Positions 32,911 to 41,868 of a DNA stretch of 51,400 nt are shown in pieces; within the stretch, counting starts at the first letter, position 1; every line of letters starts with the position of its first letter. Position numbers and translations under genes: made by a program. The DNA comes from Candidatus Latescibacterota bacterium. Lineage in GTDB: Bacteria; Latescibacterota; UBA2968; UBA8231. The DNA is taken from positions 1 through 51,400 of the forward strand of contig JAJEIO010000018.1 of assembly GCA_022827835.1 (NCBI GenBank). Reading direction: 5' to 3'. The notes under the pieces were generated by a model. That model ran no database searches. It worked only from the letters and a program-made list of their open reading frames with translations, and was not told the DNA's origin.

Positions 32911-33656
32911 AAGCCGACCTCGGTTTTGAGCTGGCGGACCTCCTCGGGGCTGAGTCGGCGATACTGGCCGGCGACGAGCGGGCCGAGGGTTAGCCCGGCA
33001 AATTCAACCCGCGTCAATTGCCGCACCGGATAGCCGACGGCGCGGAGCATGCGGCGGACTTGGCGCTTGCGTCCCTCGTGAATGCACAAGCTCAGCCGCG
33101 CCCGCTTATGCCAACCGCTGCTCCAGCGCTCCTCGACTTGGACCTGAGCCGGTGCTGTGGGGCCGTCGCCGAGTGCGATGCCGGCGCGCAGCCGGTCGAG
33201 TTGGTCCTCGTGCGGGTCGCCGCTGACGATGGCCTCATAGCGCTTGGCGATGACGAAGCGTGGGTGCAGTAGCCGATGGCCGAGGGCACCGTCGTCGGTC
33301 AGCAGCAAAAGCCCGGTGGTATCGAGGTCGAGACGACCTACGGGCACGGTGCCTGGGTGGAGGTCGGGCAAAAGGTCAAAGACTGTGGGCCGGTCGCGTG
33401 GGTCGGTGCGGGTGACTAGATATCCGGCCGGCTTGTGCAAAAGCACGTATTCGTACTGGCCAGGGAGGGTGAGGACCCGGCCGCGGCACTCTACTTGGTC
33501 GGCACTCACCGCGACCACTCGGCCCGGCTCGGCTACTACTTCGCCGTTGACGCGCACTGCGCCGCTTTGTATCAGCGCATCGCTGTGGCGGCGCGAGGCC
33601 ACTCCGCAGCGAGCCAAGAAGCGATTGAGGCGCATTTGCGGCTCAGGAGCGTTCAT
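32907..33656 (-). CDS. Pseudouridine synthase, RluB/RsuA family
   Basis: 249 aa. An S4 RNA-binding domain (MRLNRFLARCGVASRRHSDA, residues about 8-70) precedes the catalytic domain with VPVGRLDLDTTGLLLLTDDG, Asp110 being the nucleophile, and the C-terminal EGRKRQVRRMLRAVGYPV. It isomerises a uridine in rRNA. Adjacency to scpAB is the usual setting of RluB (23S U2605), but RsuA/RluE specificity cannot be excluded. Overlaps scpB by 14 nt and cmk by 4 nt. Confidence 0.93.
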   Translation of the reverse strand: MNAPEPQMRLNRFLARCGVASRRHSDALIQSGAVRVNGEVVAEPGRVVAVSADQVECRGRVLTLPGQYEYVLLHKPAGYLVTRTDPRDRPTVFDLLPDLHPGTVPVGRLDLDTTGLLLLTDDGALGHRLLHPRFVIAKRYEAIVSGDPHEDQLDRLRAGIALGDGPTAPAQVQVEERWSSGWHKRARLSLCIHEGRKRQVRRMLRAVGYPVRQLTRVEFAGLTLGPLVAGQYRRLSPEEVRQLKTEVGL

Positions 33657-34299
33657 CGTCGCTCCCTTCCTCTGCCTGCTTTTGCAACTCGTCTAGCTCG
33701 GAGGCGAGTTGACGGGCGGCAGTCGGCTGCTGGCCCTCGGCGAGCAGCTCTGCTAATTCCTTGGGCTTGGGCAACTCGCCCAGCCCTCGCAGCCCAAAGT
33801 GGAGCAAAAATTCTCGGGTCGTGCCAAAGAGCATGGGCTTGCCAATGCCCTCGGAGCGGCCAGCGAGGCGGACCATGTTGAGTTCCATCAGCGTTTGCAA
33901 CACGCTGGCCGAGTTGACGCCACGGATGTTGTCGATCTCGACGCGAGTGACCGGCTGCTTGAAAGCGACGATGGCGAGAACTTCGAGGCCCGCCGGCGTG
34001 AGGCGCACTTGGCGCGAGGTCTTGTGGTACTTGCGCAGCCAAGGCCCGTGTTCGTGGCGCGAGGCAAGTTGATAGCCGCCGGCCAATTCAACGACTTCTA
34101 TCCCGTGCCCGGCCGCTTCGTACTGAGCGTTGAGCGCGTCGATGGCCTCGCGAATATCGCGGCCGTTGTACCCGGCGAGCAGATCGACGAGGCGACCCGG
34201 GGTCGCCGGCTCTGTCGCCGTCAGCAGGATGGCCTCAATGATCGCCCGAGCCTGCGCAGGATTGACGTCGCGCGAGGCCGCTGTGGGTTCACGGCTCAC
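33643..34299 (-). CDS. scpB: Segregation and condensation protein B
   Basis: 218 aa. Two winged-helix domains: the first starts NPAQARAIIEAILLTATEPA, the second contains LEVLAIVAFKQPVTRVEIDN and IRGVNSASVLQTLMELN. ScpB dimers join ScpA and SMC in the condensin complex that organises the chromosome. Overlaps scpA by 11 nt, as in many genomes. The C-terminal tail is charged and not conserved. Confidence 0.95.
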   Translation of the reverse strand: MSREPTAASRDVNPAQARAIIEAILLTATEPATPGRLVDLLAGYNGRDIREAIDALNAQYEAAGHGIEVVELAGGYQLASRHEHGPWLRKYHKTSRQVRLTPAGLEVLAIVAFKQPVTRVEIDNIRGVNSASVLQTLMELNMVRLAGRSEGIGKPMLFGTTREFLLHFGLRGLGELPKPKELAELLAEGQQPTAARQLASELDELQKQAEEGSDDERS

Positions 34300-35071
34300 G
34301 GGTCTGAATAGCCCCCGCTGCGGTTGGTTGGAGTGGCGATTGCTCGATCCAGATCTCGTCGAAGGGCCGCGCCTGCTGCACGCGGACGCGCTGCGTCTTG
34401 AGTAGTTCTAGGATCCCGACGAAGGTGGCGATTAGGGCTTGGCGGTCGCGGCCTTGGAGCAAGTCCATGAAGTTGATGCGCGAGTTGCGCTCGAGCACTG
34501 CCAGCAGGTAGTTAATGCACTCGGCGACTGAGACTTCTTCTTCGACGATTTGGTGGACCAAGTTTTCGGGCACTGTATCGAGCACATGCTTGTACACGAC
34601 CAATAGGTCGAAGAGCGATACGGGCTGGAGTTGGGCTGACTCCTCGACGCTGTCGCCCGGCCCTTGGCGGCGCAGGTACACGTCGCGTCGCTCGTCTTTG
34701 CGCACACCCAGCCAGTCGGCAATGTCCTTAAACTGCTGGTACTCTAGCAGGCGGCGGATCAACTCGGCCTGTGGGTCTTCTTCGCCGTCGCCGTCGAGAC
34801 CGAGTTCCTCGCGGGGCAGCATCATCTGCGACTTGATCCGCAGCAGAGTGGCGGCCATGAGGATGAAGTCGCTGGCCTGTTCGATGTCGAGTTGGTGGAT
34901 GTGTTGCAAGAAGCCCAAGTACTGGGTGGTGATGTGGGCGATGGGAATGTCGTAGATATCCAACTCGTCTTTGCGGATCAGATAGAGCAACAAGTCCATC
35001 GGACCTTCAAAGACGTCGAGCTTGACCTCGTAGAGAGCCGTTTCTTCCTGTTCGATTGCGTCGCGTTCCAT
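34289..35071 (-). CDS. scpA: Segregation and condensation protein A
   Basis: 260 aa. The kleisin subunit of bacterial condensin. N-terminal signature YEVKLDVFEGPMDLLLYLIR then DELDIYDIPIAHITTQYL; the middle has ASDFILMAATLLRIKSQMML; the C-terminal winged helix that binds SMC holds VSVAECINYLLAVLERN and FVGILELLKTQRV. First gene of the scpA-scpB-pseudouridine synthase-cmk set, 13 nt after the HNH gene stop. Confidence 0.95.
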   Translation of the reverse strand: MERDAIEQEETALYEVKLDVFEGPMDLLLYLIRKDELDIYDIPIAHITTQYLGFLQHIHQLDIEQASDFILMAATLLRIKSQMMLPREELGLDGDGEEDPQAELIRRLLEYQQFKDIADWLGVRKDERRDVYLRRQGPGDSVEESAQLQPVSLFDLLVVYKHVLDTVPENLVHQIVEEEVSVAECINYLLAVLERNSRINFMDLLQGRDRQALIATFVGILELLKTQRVRVQQARPFDEIWIEQSPLQPTAAGAIQTREP

Positions 35072-35084
35072 AAGGGCGCCTGCC

Positions 35085-35600
35085 TTAGTCGATAAAAAGA
35101 TACGGTTTCCAGCGCTGATCGTCGATGCCGACGAAATTGCGGATGAAGCTCACGTTATTGGGGCGCTTGGGTTTGCTGCGCAGTATGAGGCCGACCTGCT
35201 CGGGCCGGTGTTCGCCTTTCTTGTTGTTGCACAGGGCGCAGGCGCAGACGAGGTTTTCCCAAGTTCCTTGGCCTCCTTTGGTGCGCGGCACAATGTGATC
35301 GACCGTTAGCTTGCCTTCTTTGCTGCCGCAGTACTGGCATTGGTGATTGTCGCGCTTGAGGATGTTGCGCTTGGAGAGCACGACTCGTCGGCGCGGCGCG
35401 CGGATGTAGCGTCCGAGGCGGACGACGCTGGGTACCGGATACTCTTGGGAGACCGAATGAATCACCTCGTTCATTTTTTCGACAGCTTCGGCCTTGCCGC
35501 GCAAAATCAGCAGTAAGGCCCGGCGCACGCTGCATATGCTTAGAGGCTCGTAGTTTTGATTGAGGACCAGTACGGTTCTTTCCAGCAAGAGTCTATCCAC
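35085..35600 (-). CDS. HNH endonuclease domain protein
   Basis: 171 aa, GTG start; it begins MDRLLLERTVLVLNQNYEPL, the usual N-terminus of this widespread stand-alone HNH family. The nuclease core is CQYCGSKEGKLTVDHIVPRT then KGGQGTWENLVCACALCNNK. Two CxxC pairs bind structural zinc and the central DH and N form the betabetaalpha-metal site. It is common near core genes and may act in DNA repair or processing; its cellular role is not known. Confidence 0.92.
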   Translation of the reverse strand: MDRLLLERTVLVLNQNYEPLSICSVRRALLLILRGKAEAVEKMNEVIHSVSQEYPVPSVVRLGRYIRAPRRRVVLSKRNILKRDNHQCQYCGSKEGKLTVDHIVPRTKGGQGTWENLVCACALCNNKKGEHRPEQVGLILRSKPKRPNNVSFIRNFVGIDDQRWKPYLFID

Positions 35601-35695
35601 GGCGTAGAGCTAATTAAATTTAAGCTACTTTTGGCATGTTCCAACCCTTGGGATTGGATTAATTATCCAGTTTCCCAATGATACAATGTGCATTC

Positions 35696-35728
35696 CTTAT
35701 AAAAAGCGCATTTATAGCGAATAGATGC
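35696..35728 (-). terminator. Candidate terminator downstream of gcvH
   Basis: On the minus strand GCAT-C-TAT-TCGCT-ATA-A-ATGC is a seven-pair stem with one mismatch, followed by GCTTTTTAT. It begins 5 nt past the gcvH stop. The stem is AT-rich, so strength is uncertain. Confidence 0.4.
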
Positions 35729-35732
35729 AAGG

Positions 35733-36125
35733 TCAGTGGTTGGAGATCAGGTCAGCGTAGTCTTGGGCGCTGAGCAAGTTCTCCAAGTCCGCAGAGTCGG
35801 CGATGCGGATCTTGAGCAGCCAACCGCCGCTGTACGGGTCTTCGTTGATTTGTTCGGCTTCTTCGGCGAGGCTGTCGTTGACTTCTAGCACCTCGCCGGA
35901 AGCCGGAGCGATCAGGTCGGCGACGGTCTTAACCGCCTCAAGCGTGCCAAAGGTCTCACCTCGTTCGAGGTGCTCGCCCACCTCGGGCAACTCAGCGAAT
36001 ACGATGTCGCCCAACTCGGTTTGCGCGAAATCCGTAATGCCGATAGTGGCGATGTCGCTTTCTAGCTGAAGCCATTCGTGGCTTTCCGAATAGATCAAGT
36101 GCTCGGGGATCTGGGTCTGGCTCAT
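35733..36125 (-). CDS. gcvH: Glycine cleavage system H protein
   Basis: 130 aa. Lipoylated carrier that shuttles the aminomethyl group between P, T and L proteins. Starts HLIYSESHEWLQLESDIATI-like after nine residues; the lipoyl lysine is Lys66 in GTLEAVKTVADLIAPASGEV. No gcvP or gcvT is in the window. It follows accC by 19 nt and may also serve as a lipoyl donor relay, known for H proteins in some bacteria. Confidence 0.96.
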   Translation of the reverse strand: MSQTQIPEHLIYSESHEWLQLESDIATIGITDFAQTELGDIVFAELPEVGEHLERGETFGTLEAVKTVADLIAPASGEVLEVNDSLAEEAEQINEDPYSGGWLLKIRIADSADLENLLSAQDYADLISNH

Positions 36126-36144
36126 AATTGCCTCTCGTGCTTGC

Positions 36145-37491
36145 TTAAGACGACCACTTTGAGTTGGCTACGTAGTTGGTGTCGAATTGCCCGGCGATAA
36201 AGTCGGGTTCGGTGAGTAGGGTTCGGTGAAAGGGCAAGGTGGTGGCCACGCCTTCTATTGTGCATTCGCCTAAGATGCGACGCATCCGCGCTATGGCACT
36301 TTGGCGGTCGGAGCCGTAGGCGATGATTTTGGCCAGTAGGGAGTCGTAGTAAGGAGGAATCTCGTAGCCTTGGTAGATGTGGCTGTCGATGCGGACGCCG
36401 GGGCCGCCCGGCAGGTGGAGAGCTTCGATGATGCCCGAAGAGGGGATGAAGTTGCGCGCGGGATCTTCGGCGTTGATCCGGCATTCAATGGCGTGCCCGG
36501 TGAGTTGGATGTCTTCTTGGCTAAAGCGGAGGGACTCGCCGGCCGCGATGCGAATCTGTTCCCTGACTAAATCAATGCCGGTGACCATCTCAGTAACCGG
36601 GTGTTCGACTTGGATGCGGGTATTCATCTCCATGAAGTAGAAGTTGTGGTCTGCATCGACGAGGAGTTCAATGGTACCCGCGCTGTAGTAGCCGACCGCG
36701 GCTGCGCCGGCGAGGGCGGCCGCACCCAGCCGCTGGCGCAAGTCGGGGTCAACTATGGGCGAGGGGCTTTCTTCCAAGAGCTTTTGGTGCCGTCGTTGAA
36801 TGGAGCACTCGCGTTCGCCGAGGTGGACGATGTTGCCGTGCTGGTCGCCGAGGACTTGGATTTCGATGTGGCGCGCCTCTTCGATGGAGCGCTCCATGTA
36901 CACGGCGTCGCTGGTAAAGGCGGTGCGAGCTTCGCGGCGCGCCATCTGATAGGCTTCCTCCAATTCATCCATCGCGCGGACGACCCGCATCCCGCGCCCG
37001 CCGCCGCCAGCCGAGGCTTTGAGACGCAGCGGGAAGCCGATCTTTTCCGCCCATTGACGGGCGTCGTCTAGCGAGTGGAGCGCGCCCTCACTGCCCGGCA
37101 CGACGGGTACGCCGGCCTCCTGCATGGTGTGGCGAGCGACGGCCTTGTCGCCCATTTTGCGGATGGCCGCAGTTGGCGGGCCGATGAACTGGATGCCGCA
37201 ATCGGCGCAGATTTCGGAGAAGTCGGCGTTTTCGGCCAAGGGGCCATAGCCGGGGTGGATCGCGTCGGCGTTGGTCAGTTGGGCGGCGCTGATGATATTG
37301 ACGACGTTGCGGTAGCTGTCCTTGCCAGCAGCCGGCCCGATGCAGACGTCCTCGTCGGCAAAAGATACGTGCAAGGAGCGGGTGTCGGCTTGGGAGTGGA
37401 CAGCCACCGTCGCGATGCCCATTTCCTTGCAGGCGCGGATGACGCGCAGCGCGATTTCGCCGCGGTCGGCAATGAGGATTTTCTCGAACAC
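36145..37491 (-). CDS. accC: Acetyl-CoA carboxylase biotin carboxylase subunit
   Basis: 448 aa, normal length. Carboxylates the biotin on AccB using ATP and bicarbonate for fatty-acid synthesis. N-terminal [23 protein letters not shown]-grasp glycine loop [14 protein letters not shown]; metal and substrate residues in [20 protein letters not shown]. The C-terminal domain carries the [19 protein letters not shown] block. It begins 6 nt after accB, the usual operon order. Confidence 0.97.
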   Translation of the reverse strand: MFEKILIADRGEIALRVIRACKEMGIATVAVHSQADTRSLHVSFADEDVCIGPAAGKDSYRNVVNIISAAQLTNADAIHPGYGPLAENADFSEICADCGIQFIGPPTAAIRKMGDKAVARHTMQEAGVPVVPGSEGALHSLDDARQWAEKIGFPLRLKASAGGGGRGMRVVRAMDELEEAYQMARREARTAFTSDAVYMERSIEEARHIEIQVLGDQHGNIVHLGERECSIQRRHQKLLEESPSPIVDPDLRQRLGAAALAGAAAVGYYSAGTIELLVDADHNFYFMEMNTRIQVEHPVTEMVTGIDLVREQIRIAAGESLRFSQEDIQLTGHAIECRINAEDPARNFIPSSGIIEALHLPGGPGVRIDSHIYQGYEIPPYYDSLLAKIIAYGSDRQSAIARMRRILGECTIEGVATTLPFHRTLLTEPDFIAGQFDTNYVANSKWSS

Positions 37492-37497
37492 AGCCTC

Positions 37498-37962
37498 TTA
37501 GTCGGGGCGAATTTTGAACAGCGCTTGGTTGTATTCAACGGGCTGGGCGTCGCCGACGAGGATTTCGACCACTTCGCCTTGGACATCCGCTGGAATCTCG
37601 TTCATGATCTTCATGGCCTCGATGATGCAGAGGGTCTGGCCGCTTTCGATGCGATCGCCCTCGCGCACAAAGGGATCGGCTTCGGGCGAGGCGGCTCGGT
37701 AAAACGTACCGACCATGGGCGATAGCACCTCGTGGAGGCCGTCATCGGTCTTTTCAGCAGGTGCTGGGGCCGCAGGCTCAGTGGGCGCGGTGGACACAAT
37801 GGGCGCAACGGGCATGGAGGCAGCGGGGGCCACAGGGGAGGGCGCACGACTGCGAGTTAAGCGGATGCGCGTGCCGTGCCAGAAGCTGTGTTGGACCTCT
37901 AACTCTTCTATGTCGCTATCGTGAAAAAGCTCTAGCAGTTTGCGGAGCTTGTCTTCGTTCAC
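37498..37962 (-). CDS. accB: Biotin carboxyl carrier protein of acetyl-CoA carboxylase
   Basis: 154 aa. The C-terminal biotinyl domain has IIEAMKIMNEI with the biotin-accepting Lys118, preceded by the thumb-like SPMVGTFYRAASPEADPF. An Ala/Pro-rich linker (residues 40-70) joins it to the N-terminal helix region. It works with AccC just downstream. efp lies 18 nt upstream. Confidence 0.96.
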   Translation of the reverse strand: MNEDKLRKLLELFHDSDIEELEVQHSFWHGTRIRLTRSRAPSPVAPAASMPVAPIVSTAPTEPAAPAPAEKTDDGLHEVLSPMVGTFYRAASPEADPFVREGDRIESGQTLCIIEAMKIMNEIPADVQGEVVEILVGDAQPVEYNQALFKIRPD

Positions 37963-37980
37963 AAGAGGTGTTGTCCTTTC

Positions 37981-38538
37981 TCAAACGCGCTCTACGTATT
38001 CGCCCGTGCGGGTATCGACCTTGAGCCGGTCGCCCTTGTTGATAAAGAGCGGCACTTGCACCACGTAGCCGGTTTCTAGGGTGGCTGGCTTGACTGCGCC
38101 GGTGGCGGTGTCGCCCTTGACGCCCGGTTCGGTGTGGGTGACGACAAGGGCGACGAAGTTGGGTAGCTCGACGGAGACGATCTCCTCGCCTGCTATGAGG
38201 AGGAAGGCGTTCTCGCTTTCTTTGAGGAGCGTGCTGGCTGTGCCGACGATCTCTGCGGACACTGGGATCTGATCGTAGGTGTCCAAGTCCATGAAGTAGT
38301 ACAGCCCTTGGTCGGAATATAGGTACTGCATCTGGCGCTTTTCGAGCCGGACTTGCTCGACTTTGTCGCCCGAGCGGAAGGTGCGGTCGAGCACGGCACC
38401 GGTCTTGGTGTTTTTGAGCTTGGTGCGCACGAAGGCGCTGCCCTTGCCCGGCTTGACATGCTGAAATTCGACGATGGAGAAGAGCTCACCGTCGAGGGAC
38501 ATGGTAAAGCCGTTTCTGAAATCCGTGGTGTCTGCCAT
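37981..38538 (-). CDS. efp: Translation elongation factor P
   Basis: 185 aa. Relieves ribosome stalling at polyproline. Three OB-like domains; the modification loop is HVKPGKGSAFVRTK with Lys32 at the tip. Lysine (rather than Arg) at this position fits the EpmA-type or unmodified subfamilies, though no epmA or epmB is in the window. Efp-accB-accC is a common arrangement. Confidence 0.96.
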   Translation of the reverse strand: MADTTDFRNGFTMSLDGELFSIVEFQHVKPGKGSAFVRTKLKNTKTGAVLDRTFRSGDKVEQVRLEKRQMQYLYSDQGLYYFMDLDTYDQIPVSAEIVGTASTLLKESENAFLLIAGEEIVSVELPNFVALVVTHTEPGVKGDTATGAVKPATLETGYVVQVPLFINKGDRLKVDTRTGEYVERV

Positions 38539-38548
38539 ATTGCTCCCG

Positions 38549-39382
38549 TTAGTGTGCGTTGCTGCTTTGTTCTAGCGAAGATAGCTTGCTGCGGATGATG
38601 GTGTTGTTCGGCTCCTGTTCGAGAAGCTCGCGATACATTTCGATCGCCTTCTGGGTCAAGCCCTGCGTGGTATAGATCTCGGCCAGCGTCATGGTGGCGA
38701 TACGCTTGTTTTTTGGTGTGCTTGGCTTGTTGTCGGCTGGGGTGGGTGGCTCTTCTGGTGCGGGCGCTGGCTCGGCGACTTCCTCCTCTTCGATCTCCTG
38801 CAAGAGGCGGAGCAGTTCGCGGTCGTCGGTATCGCCGTACAGATCGTCGCGGTCGTCATCGGGCGACTGGTTTGGCGGCAGCGCTTGGGGCTGAGTGGAT
38901 TCGATCGGGGCCATGCTAACGACGGCCGCGACCTCTTTGGGTTCGGGTTCGGGTTCGGGTTCGGGCACGGGTGCCTCTTGGTGGGTTTGGCTGATGAAGC
39001 GGTCGATCTGTTCGGCTAGAGAGGGGTCGAAAGGGTCGAAATACGCGGCTTGGCGCAGGCTTTGCAAGGCCAATGGCGCGACGTCGAGTTGCTCAAAAAG
39101 GTGGGCGAGGCGCTTGTACCCGCTGGGGTTTTCTGGGTTGATCCGCAGAGCTTGTCCCATGGCCTCGCGCGCTTGTTCTAAGTCCCCCCGTTTTTCATAG
39201 CACATGCTGAGGACGATAAAGCCAGTGGCGTAATCGGGAAAACTCGCACAGCCCTTTTGGCACAGCTCAATGGCGCGCTCGATGCGCCCGCGTTTGAGAT
39301 AGAGATCGGCGAGGCGAGCGAAGCGCGGGGAATCTGGGTCGCGGCGGAGTGCCTTTTCTAGTTTGGCTATGGAGTTGGCCAT
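38549..39382 (-). CDS. Tetratricopeptide-repeat protein
   Basis: 277 aa, no signal peptide. Three TPR units at the N-terminus (SPRFARLADLYLKRGRIERA, YATGFIVLSMCYEKRGDLEQ, PSGYKRLAHLFEQLDVAPLA) and one near the C-terminus (MTLAEIYTTQGLTQKAIEMY). Between them is a disordered acidic/proline-rich stretch with an EP repeat (PEPEPEPEP). TPRs mediate protein contacts; partners are unknown. First gene of the efp-accBC-gcvH transcript, 10 nt before efp. Confidence 0.85.
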   Translation of the reverse strand: MANSIAKLEKALRRDPDSPRFARLADLYLKRGRIERAIELCQKGCASFPDYATGFIVLSMCYEKRGDLEQAREAMGQALRINPENPSGYKRLAHLFEQLDVAPLALQSLRQAAYFDPFDPSLAEQIDRFISQTHQEAPVPEPEPEPEPKEVAAVVSMAPIESTQPQALPPNQSPDDDRDDLYGDTDDRELLRLLQEIEEEEVAEPAPAPEEPPTPADNKPSTPKNKRIATMTLAEIYTTQGLTQKAIEMYRELLEQEPNNTIIRSKLSSLEQSSNAH

Positions 39383-39495
39383 GGCGCTAGGGATGGGAGG
39401 TGCTAAAGCGACTAAAACGCGAGGCTATTTTATGCTTTGAACTGAGAAATGTCAAGGATGGGACAAGGCGACGGGAAGGCGCAAATTGGCAGCCG

Positions 39496-39528
39496 AAGGG
39501 AGTGCGGAAACGGCGTCCGCACCCCCTT
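39496..39528 (-). terminator. Strong hairpin just downstream of tRNA-Lys
   Basis: AAGGG-A-GTGCGG (39496-39507) pairs with CCGCAC-C-CCCTT (39517-39528) through 11 bp with one mismatch and a 9-nt loop. It lies 9 nt beyond the tRNA 3' end. No T-run follows on the minus strand, so it may be a termination or processing structure. Confidence 0.5.
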
Positions 39529-39537
39529 TGGCAAAGA

Positions 39538-39613
<76 letters not shown>

Positions 39614-39619
39614 AGAGAA

Positions 39620-39648
39620 AATATCTGCACGAGCGGGCTGATCGTCAA
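39620..39648 (-). promoter_or_regulatory. Candidate promoter of tRNA-Lys
   Basis: Minus strand TTGACG (39643-39648), 17-nt spacer, GATATT (39620-39625), with the tRNA beginning 7 nt downstream. The -35 overlaps the stop codon of the dioxygenase gene. Transcription would start at or next to the tRNA 5' end. Confidence 0.45.
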
Positions 39649-40457
39649 TGCCGCGCCAATTCGGGGAAGAGTTCGTCGTGGACTTCGGCGCATTGGCGCA
39701 GGTGCACCATGCGCTCTGGGCTGGCGGTGTCGAGCATGGTGGGATAGAACATGCCGCCGCCGGTTACTACTTGGTAGCCGCCGGGAGAGTGCCGGCTGAG
39801 ATAGTCCCTGAGAGTGGCTAAGTCGGCATCGTTGGTGCAGGGGCGGGTGAGGTTCATGGTAAACATGCGCCGCCGCTGGTTGCCGCCGAAGGAGGCGTGG
39901 TAGAGGTCGTGGTTGAAGATGACGAGGTCGCCGGGAGTCGTCTCGAGCGCGAGGTGGCCGGGAAAGTCGTGCGGCTCGATGCCGAATAGCTCCATGGAGT
40001 TGTTGAGGTCAATGCCCTCGGCGCGGACGAAGTGGTTGGGGTGGTGGCTACCGGGAATTATGCGCAGACAGCCGGTGTCGTGGGTTAGGTCGTCTAAGTA
40101 GAAGGCGATTTTGACCGAGAAAAGCTGGCCCCAATTGCCATCGGGGTGCCAGCCGGTATCGCCGCTGTAGTAGTTGCCGTCGCCGCTGGCGTAGTTGAAG
40201 TTTTCGCCGAGGACGCCGTTGCAGAGCCCGACGATGCGCTCGTCATCTACGAGGGTACACAGCCGCTCGCGGTGCTCGATGGGGCCGCCGAACATGGTGC
40301 GCTTGCTGCCGTCGTGTTGCGCGCCGTTGCCGTAGGCTTGGATGGAGCGTTCAAACTCCTCGGTGATCCAGGCGATCTCGTCGGGGGCAAAAAGCTGCGG
40401 GAAGTAGAGATAGCCGAAGCTCTTGAAGAAGCGAATCTGCGCGGGCGAAAGTTCCAT
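39645..40457 (-). CDS. Phytanoyl-CoA dioxygenase (PhyH) family protein
   Basis: 270 aa from the ATG giving MELSPAQIRFFKSFGYLYFP, the standard PhyH start; a longer frame to 40658 adds 67 basic, non-family residues. Fe(II)/2-oxoglutarate oxygenase: metal ligands in TGWHPDGNWG (HxD) and the distal His in NHDLYHASFGGNQRRR, whose following Arg would bind 2-oxoglutarate. The substrate is unknown; bacterial members hydroxylate small metabolites as well as phytanoyl-CoA. Multiple PhyH paralogues are characteristic of Latescibacterota-like genomes (general knowledge). Confidence 0.9.
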   Translation of the reverse strand: MELSPAQIRFFKSFGYLYFPQLFAPDEIAWITEEFERSIQAYGNGAQHDGSKRTMFGGPIEHRERLCTLVDDERIVGLCNGVLGENFNYASGDGNYYSGDTGWHPDGNWGQLFSVKIAFYLDDLTHDTGCLRIIPGSHHPNHFVRAEGIDLNNSMELFGIEPHDFPGHLALETTPGDLVIFNHDLYHASFGGNQRRRMFTMNLTRPCTNDADLATLRDYLSRHSPGGYQVVTGGGMFYPTMLDTASPERMVHLRQCAEVHDELFPELARH

Positions 40458-40510
40458 GCGGGATCGTCTCCGGGTTAGATGCACCACGAAAAATATCGCT
40501 TCTGCGCAGG

Positions 40511-40759
40511 TCAGCCAAGAGGTTCGATGGAAGCGATCTCCATGGTGCGCAGGTACTCGCAGAGGGCGCGACCGTCTAACGGCAGATCGAGCACGTCGGA
40601 AAAGGGCCACATGTCCCCTGAGAGGAAGTCGATAGCCGTCTGCCGCTCTTGGTTGCAATCTGTGGTCTGCATGTCTTTGACGGCTTGGATGATGACTGCG
40701 GCAGCGAGCCGCCGGTGGCCGTCGAACCGGGCGCGATAGGTCGTCTTTTTTGCTTTCAT
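40511..40759 (-). CDS. Hypothetical protein, 82 aa
   Basis: Starts at an ATG overlapping the upstream stop (ATGA). The sequence (RLAAAVIIQAVKDMQTTDCN then AIDFLSGDMWPFSDVLDLPL) looks like a compact helical protein. I do not recognise a family with confidence; the pattern of a helix followed by an AIDFL and a DVLDL segment resembles small uncharacterised proteins of phage or plasmid origin. The 4-nt overlap supports that it is translated. Confidence 0.55.
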   Translation of the reverse strand: MKAKKTTYRARFDGHRRLAAAVIIQAVKDMQTTDCNQERQTAIDFLSGDMWPFSDVLDLPLDGRALCEYLRTMEIASIEPLG

Positions 40760-41163
40760 CTGTTTTTCGCTCTAGCTAGAGATAGTATATAACGCCCGAA
40801 GTGCCGCTGAGTTTCACAGGGGTAGAGCACCCGCGAAAGCGAGGCCACAAAGATGAGGATCGCCGCGATTTCGAGGGCGACCACCGGCCCGTGTTCGCGG
40901 GCAAACGACTCAGCGCTCACGCCGCTAAACAGCAGCGACTCATTGGCAGTGAGCGCGGTTTTTTTCAGCAGGGTCGTCAAGTCGCTGGCGAGACCAAAGA
41001 CCAACGAGCGAATGGCTGGTTGCAGCAGGATGGTGGCCAGCAGGAGTTGGAGCACCGTGGCTACGCCAAGGGTTTTCCAGGGAATGGAGCGAGTGCGGTG
41101 GCCGCTGAGATAGGCTATGACAAGGAGAACGCAGTAGCCTAAGGCACTGTGGACGATTAACAT
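40756..41163 (-). CDS. Membrane protein resembling only the N-terminal part of a concentrative nucleoside transporter
   Basis: 135 aa with three or four hydrophobic helices. ALGYCVLLVIAYLSGHRTRS then IPWKTLGVATVLQLLLATIL is like the N-terminal domain of CNT (NupC) transporters. HGPVVALEIAAILIFVASLS then RVLYP resembles the start of their gate domain. Complete transporters are about 400 residues; the C-terminal nucleoside-binding core is missing and not found nearby. It may be a truncated remnant or a reduced protein; the ATGA junction with the next gene argues that it is still translated. Confidence 0.5.
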   Translation of the reverse strand: MLIVHSALGYCVLLVIAYLSGHRTRSIPWKTLGVATVLQLLLATILLQPAIRSLVFGLASDLTTLLKKTALTANESLLFSGVSAESFAREHGPVVALEIAAILIFVASLSRVLYPCETQRHFGRYILSLARAKNR

Positions 41164-41217
41164 AACATCCTAAAAAATAAAGGGTAAAACCGAAAAAAGT
41201 CAACCGCCCGCGCACCT

Positions 41218-41868
41218 TCAGGTGAGGGCGTTGAGGGTGCGTTGGACGACTGAGTGCAGGGGGCCGTCGGTCGGGATGCGGACGGCCCCGGTCCAGACGG
41301 GAAGGTTGCCGAGGGCCTGCGCGAGATGGGCAAAGTACGAAGCGTCGGCGCGGGAGCCGCGAGCGACCATGCGGGCACGCCAAATGTCTAGGGGTGGCGG
41401 GTCGAGGTGGAGGACGGAAAGGGTGGCTGGGGCGATGTTTGTTACTAGCCCTTCCCACAGGCTGTCCACGCCCAATTCGGGGCCAAAGCCGCCGACGAGG
41501 AGGACTTGGTGGGTGCCGACGAGGTTAGTGCAAGCTGCGGAGAGGGCGCTGGCGTATTCGAGGGGACGGAGCTTTTGCCAGTAATGCGGAGCGCCGTAAG
41601 CCGCGTCGGGCGCGTCGCCCCGCAGCGCGGCCGCTTCGAGGATAAAACCCGCGGCCGTTTGGTCTTTGTCGAGGAGAAAGGTGTTTGGGCAGAGCGCGAG
41701 GAGTGCTCGGGCGACGGCGGTTTTGCCGACTCCGGGCGGGCCGCCCAAGACCACGAGACGAGAAGATGGACTGCCGGGACGGGCGGCTTGCAGGAGCGCT
41801 GTTACGGTGGGGCCGGGGTCGGGTGCGGACTCTGCGTAGCCGCCGCCCAAGTAGGCCACATCCGTCAC
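41218..41868 (-). CDS. P-loop nucleotide kinase-like ATPase
   Basis: 216 aa with GTG start at 41868 overlapping the stop of the SDR gene (GTGA); earlier in-frame starts lie inside that gene. Walker A is LGGPPGVGKTAVARALL (Gly42-Thr50). The following LLDKDQTAAGF places an Asp where small-molecule kinases bind substrate, and DIWRARMVARGSRAD resembles a lid. This fits the AAA_33/zeta-toxin/gluconate-kinase-like group. The substrate is not evident; co-translation with a uronate-dehydrogenase-like enzyme suggests sugar metabolism. Confidence 0.75.
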   Translation of the reverse strand: MTDVAYLGGGYAESAPDPGPTVTALLQAARPGSPSSRLVVLGGPPGVGKTAVARALLALCPNTFLLDKDQTAAGFILEAAALRGDAPDAAYGAPHYWQKLRPLEYASALSAACTNLVGTHQVLLVGGFGPELGVDSLWEGLVTNIAPATLSVLHLDPPPLDIWRARMVARGSRADASYFAHLAQALGNLPVWTGAVRIPTDGPLHSVVQRTLNALT

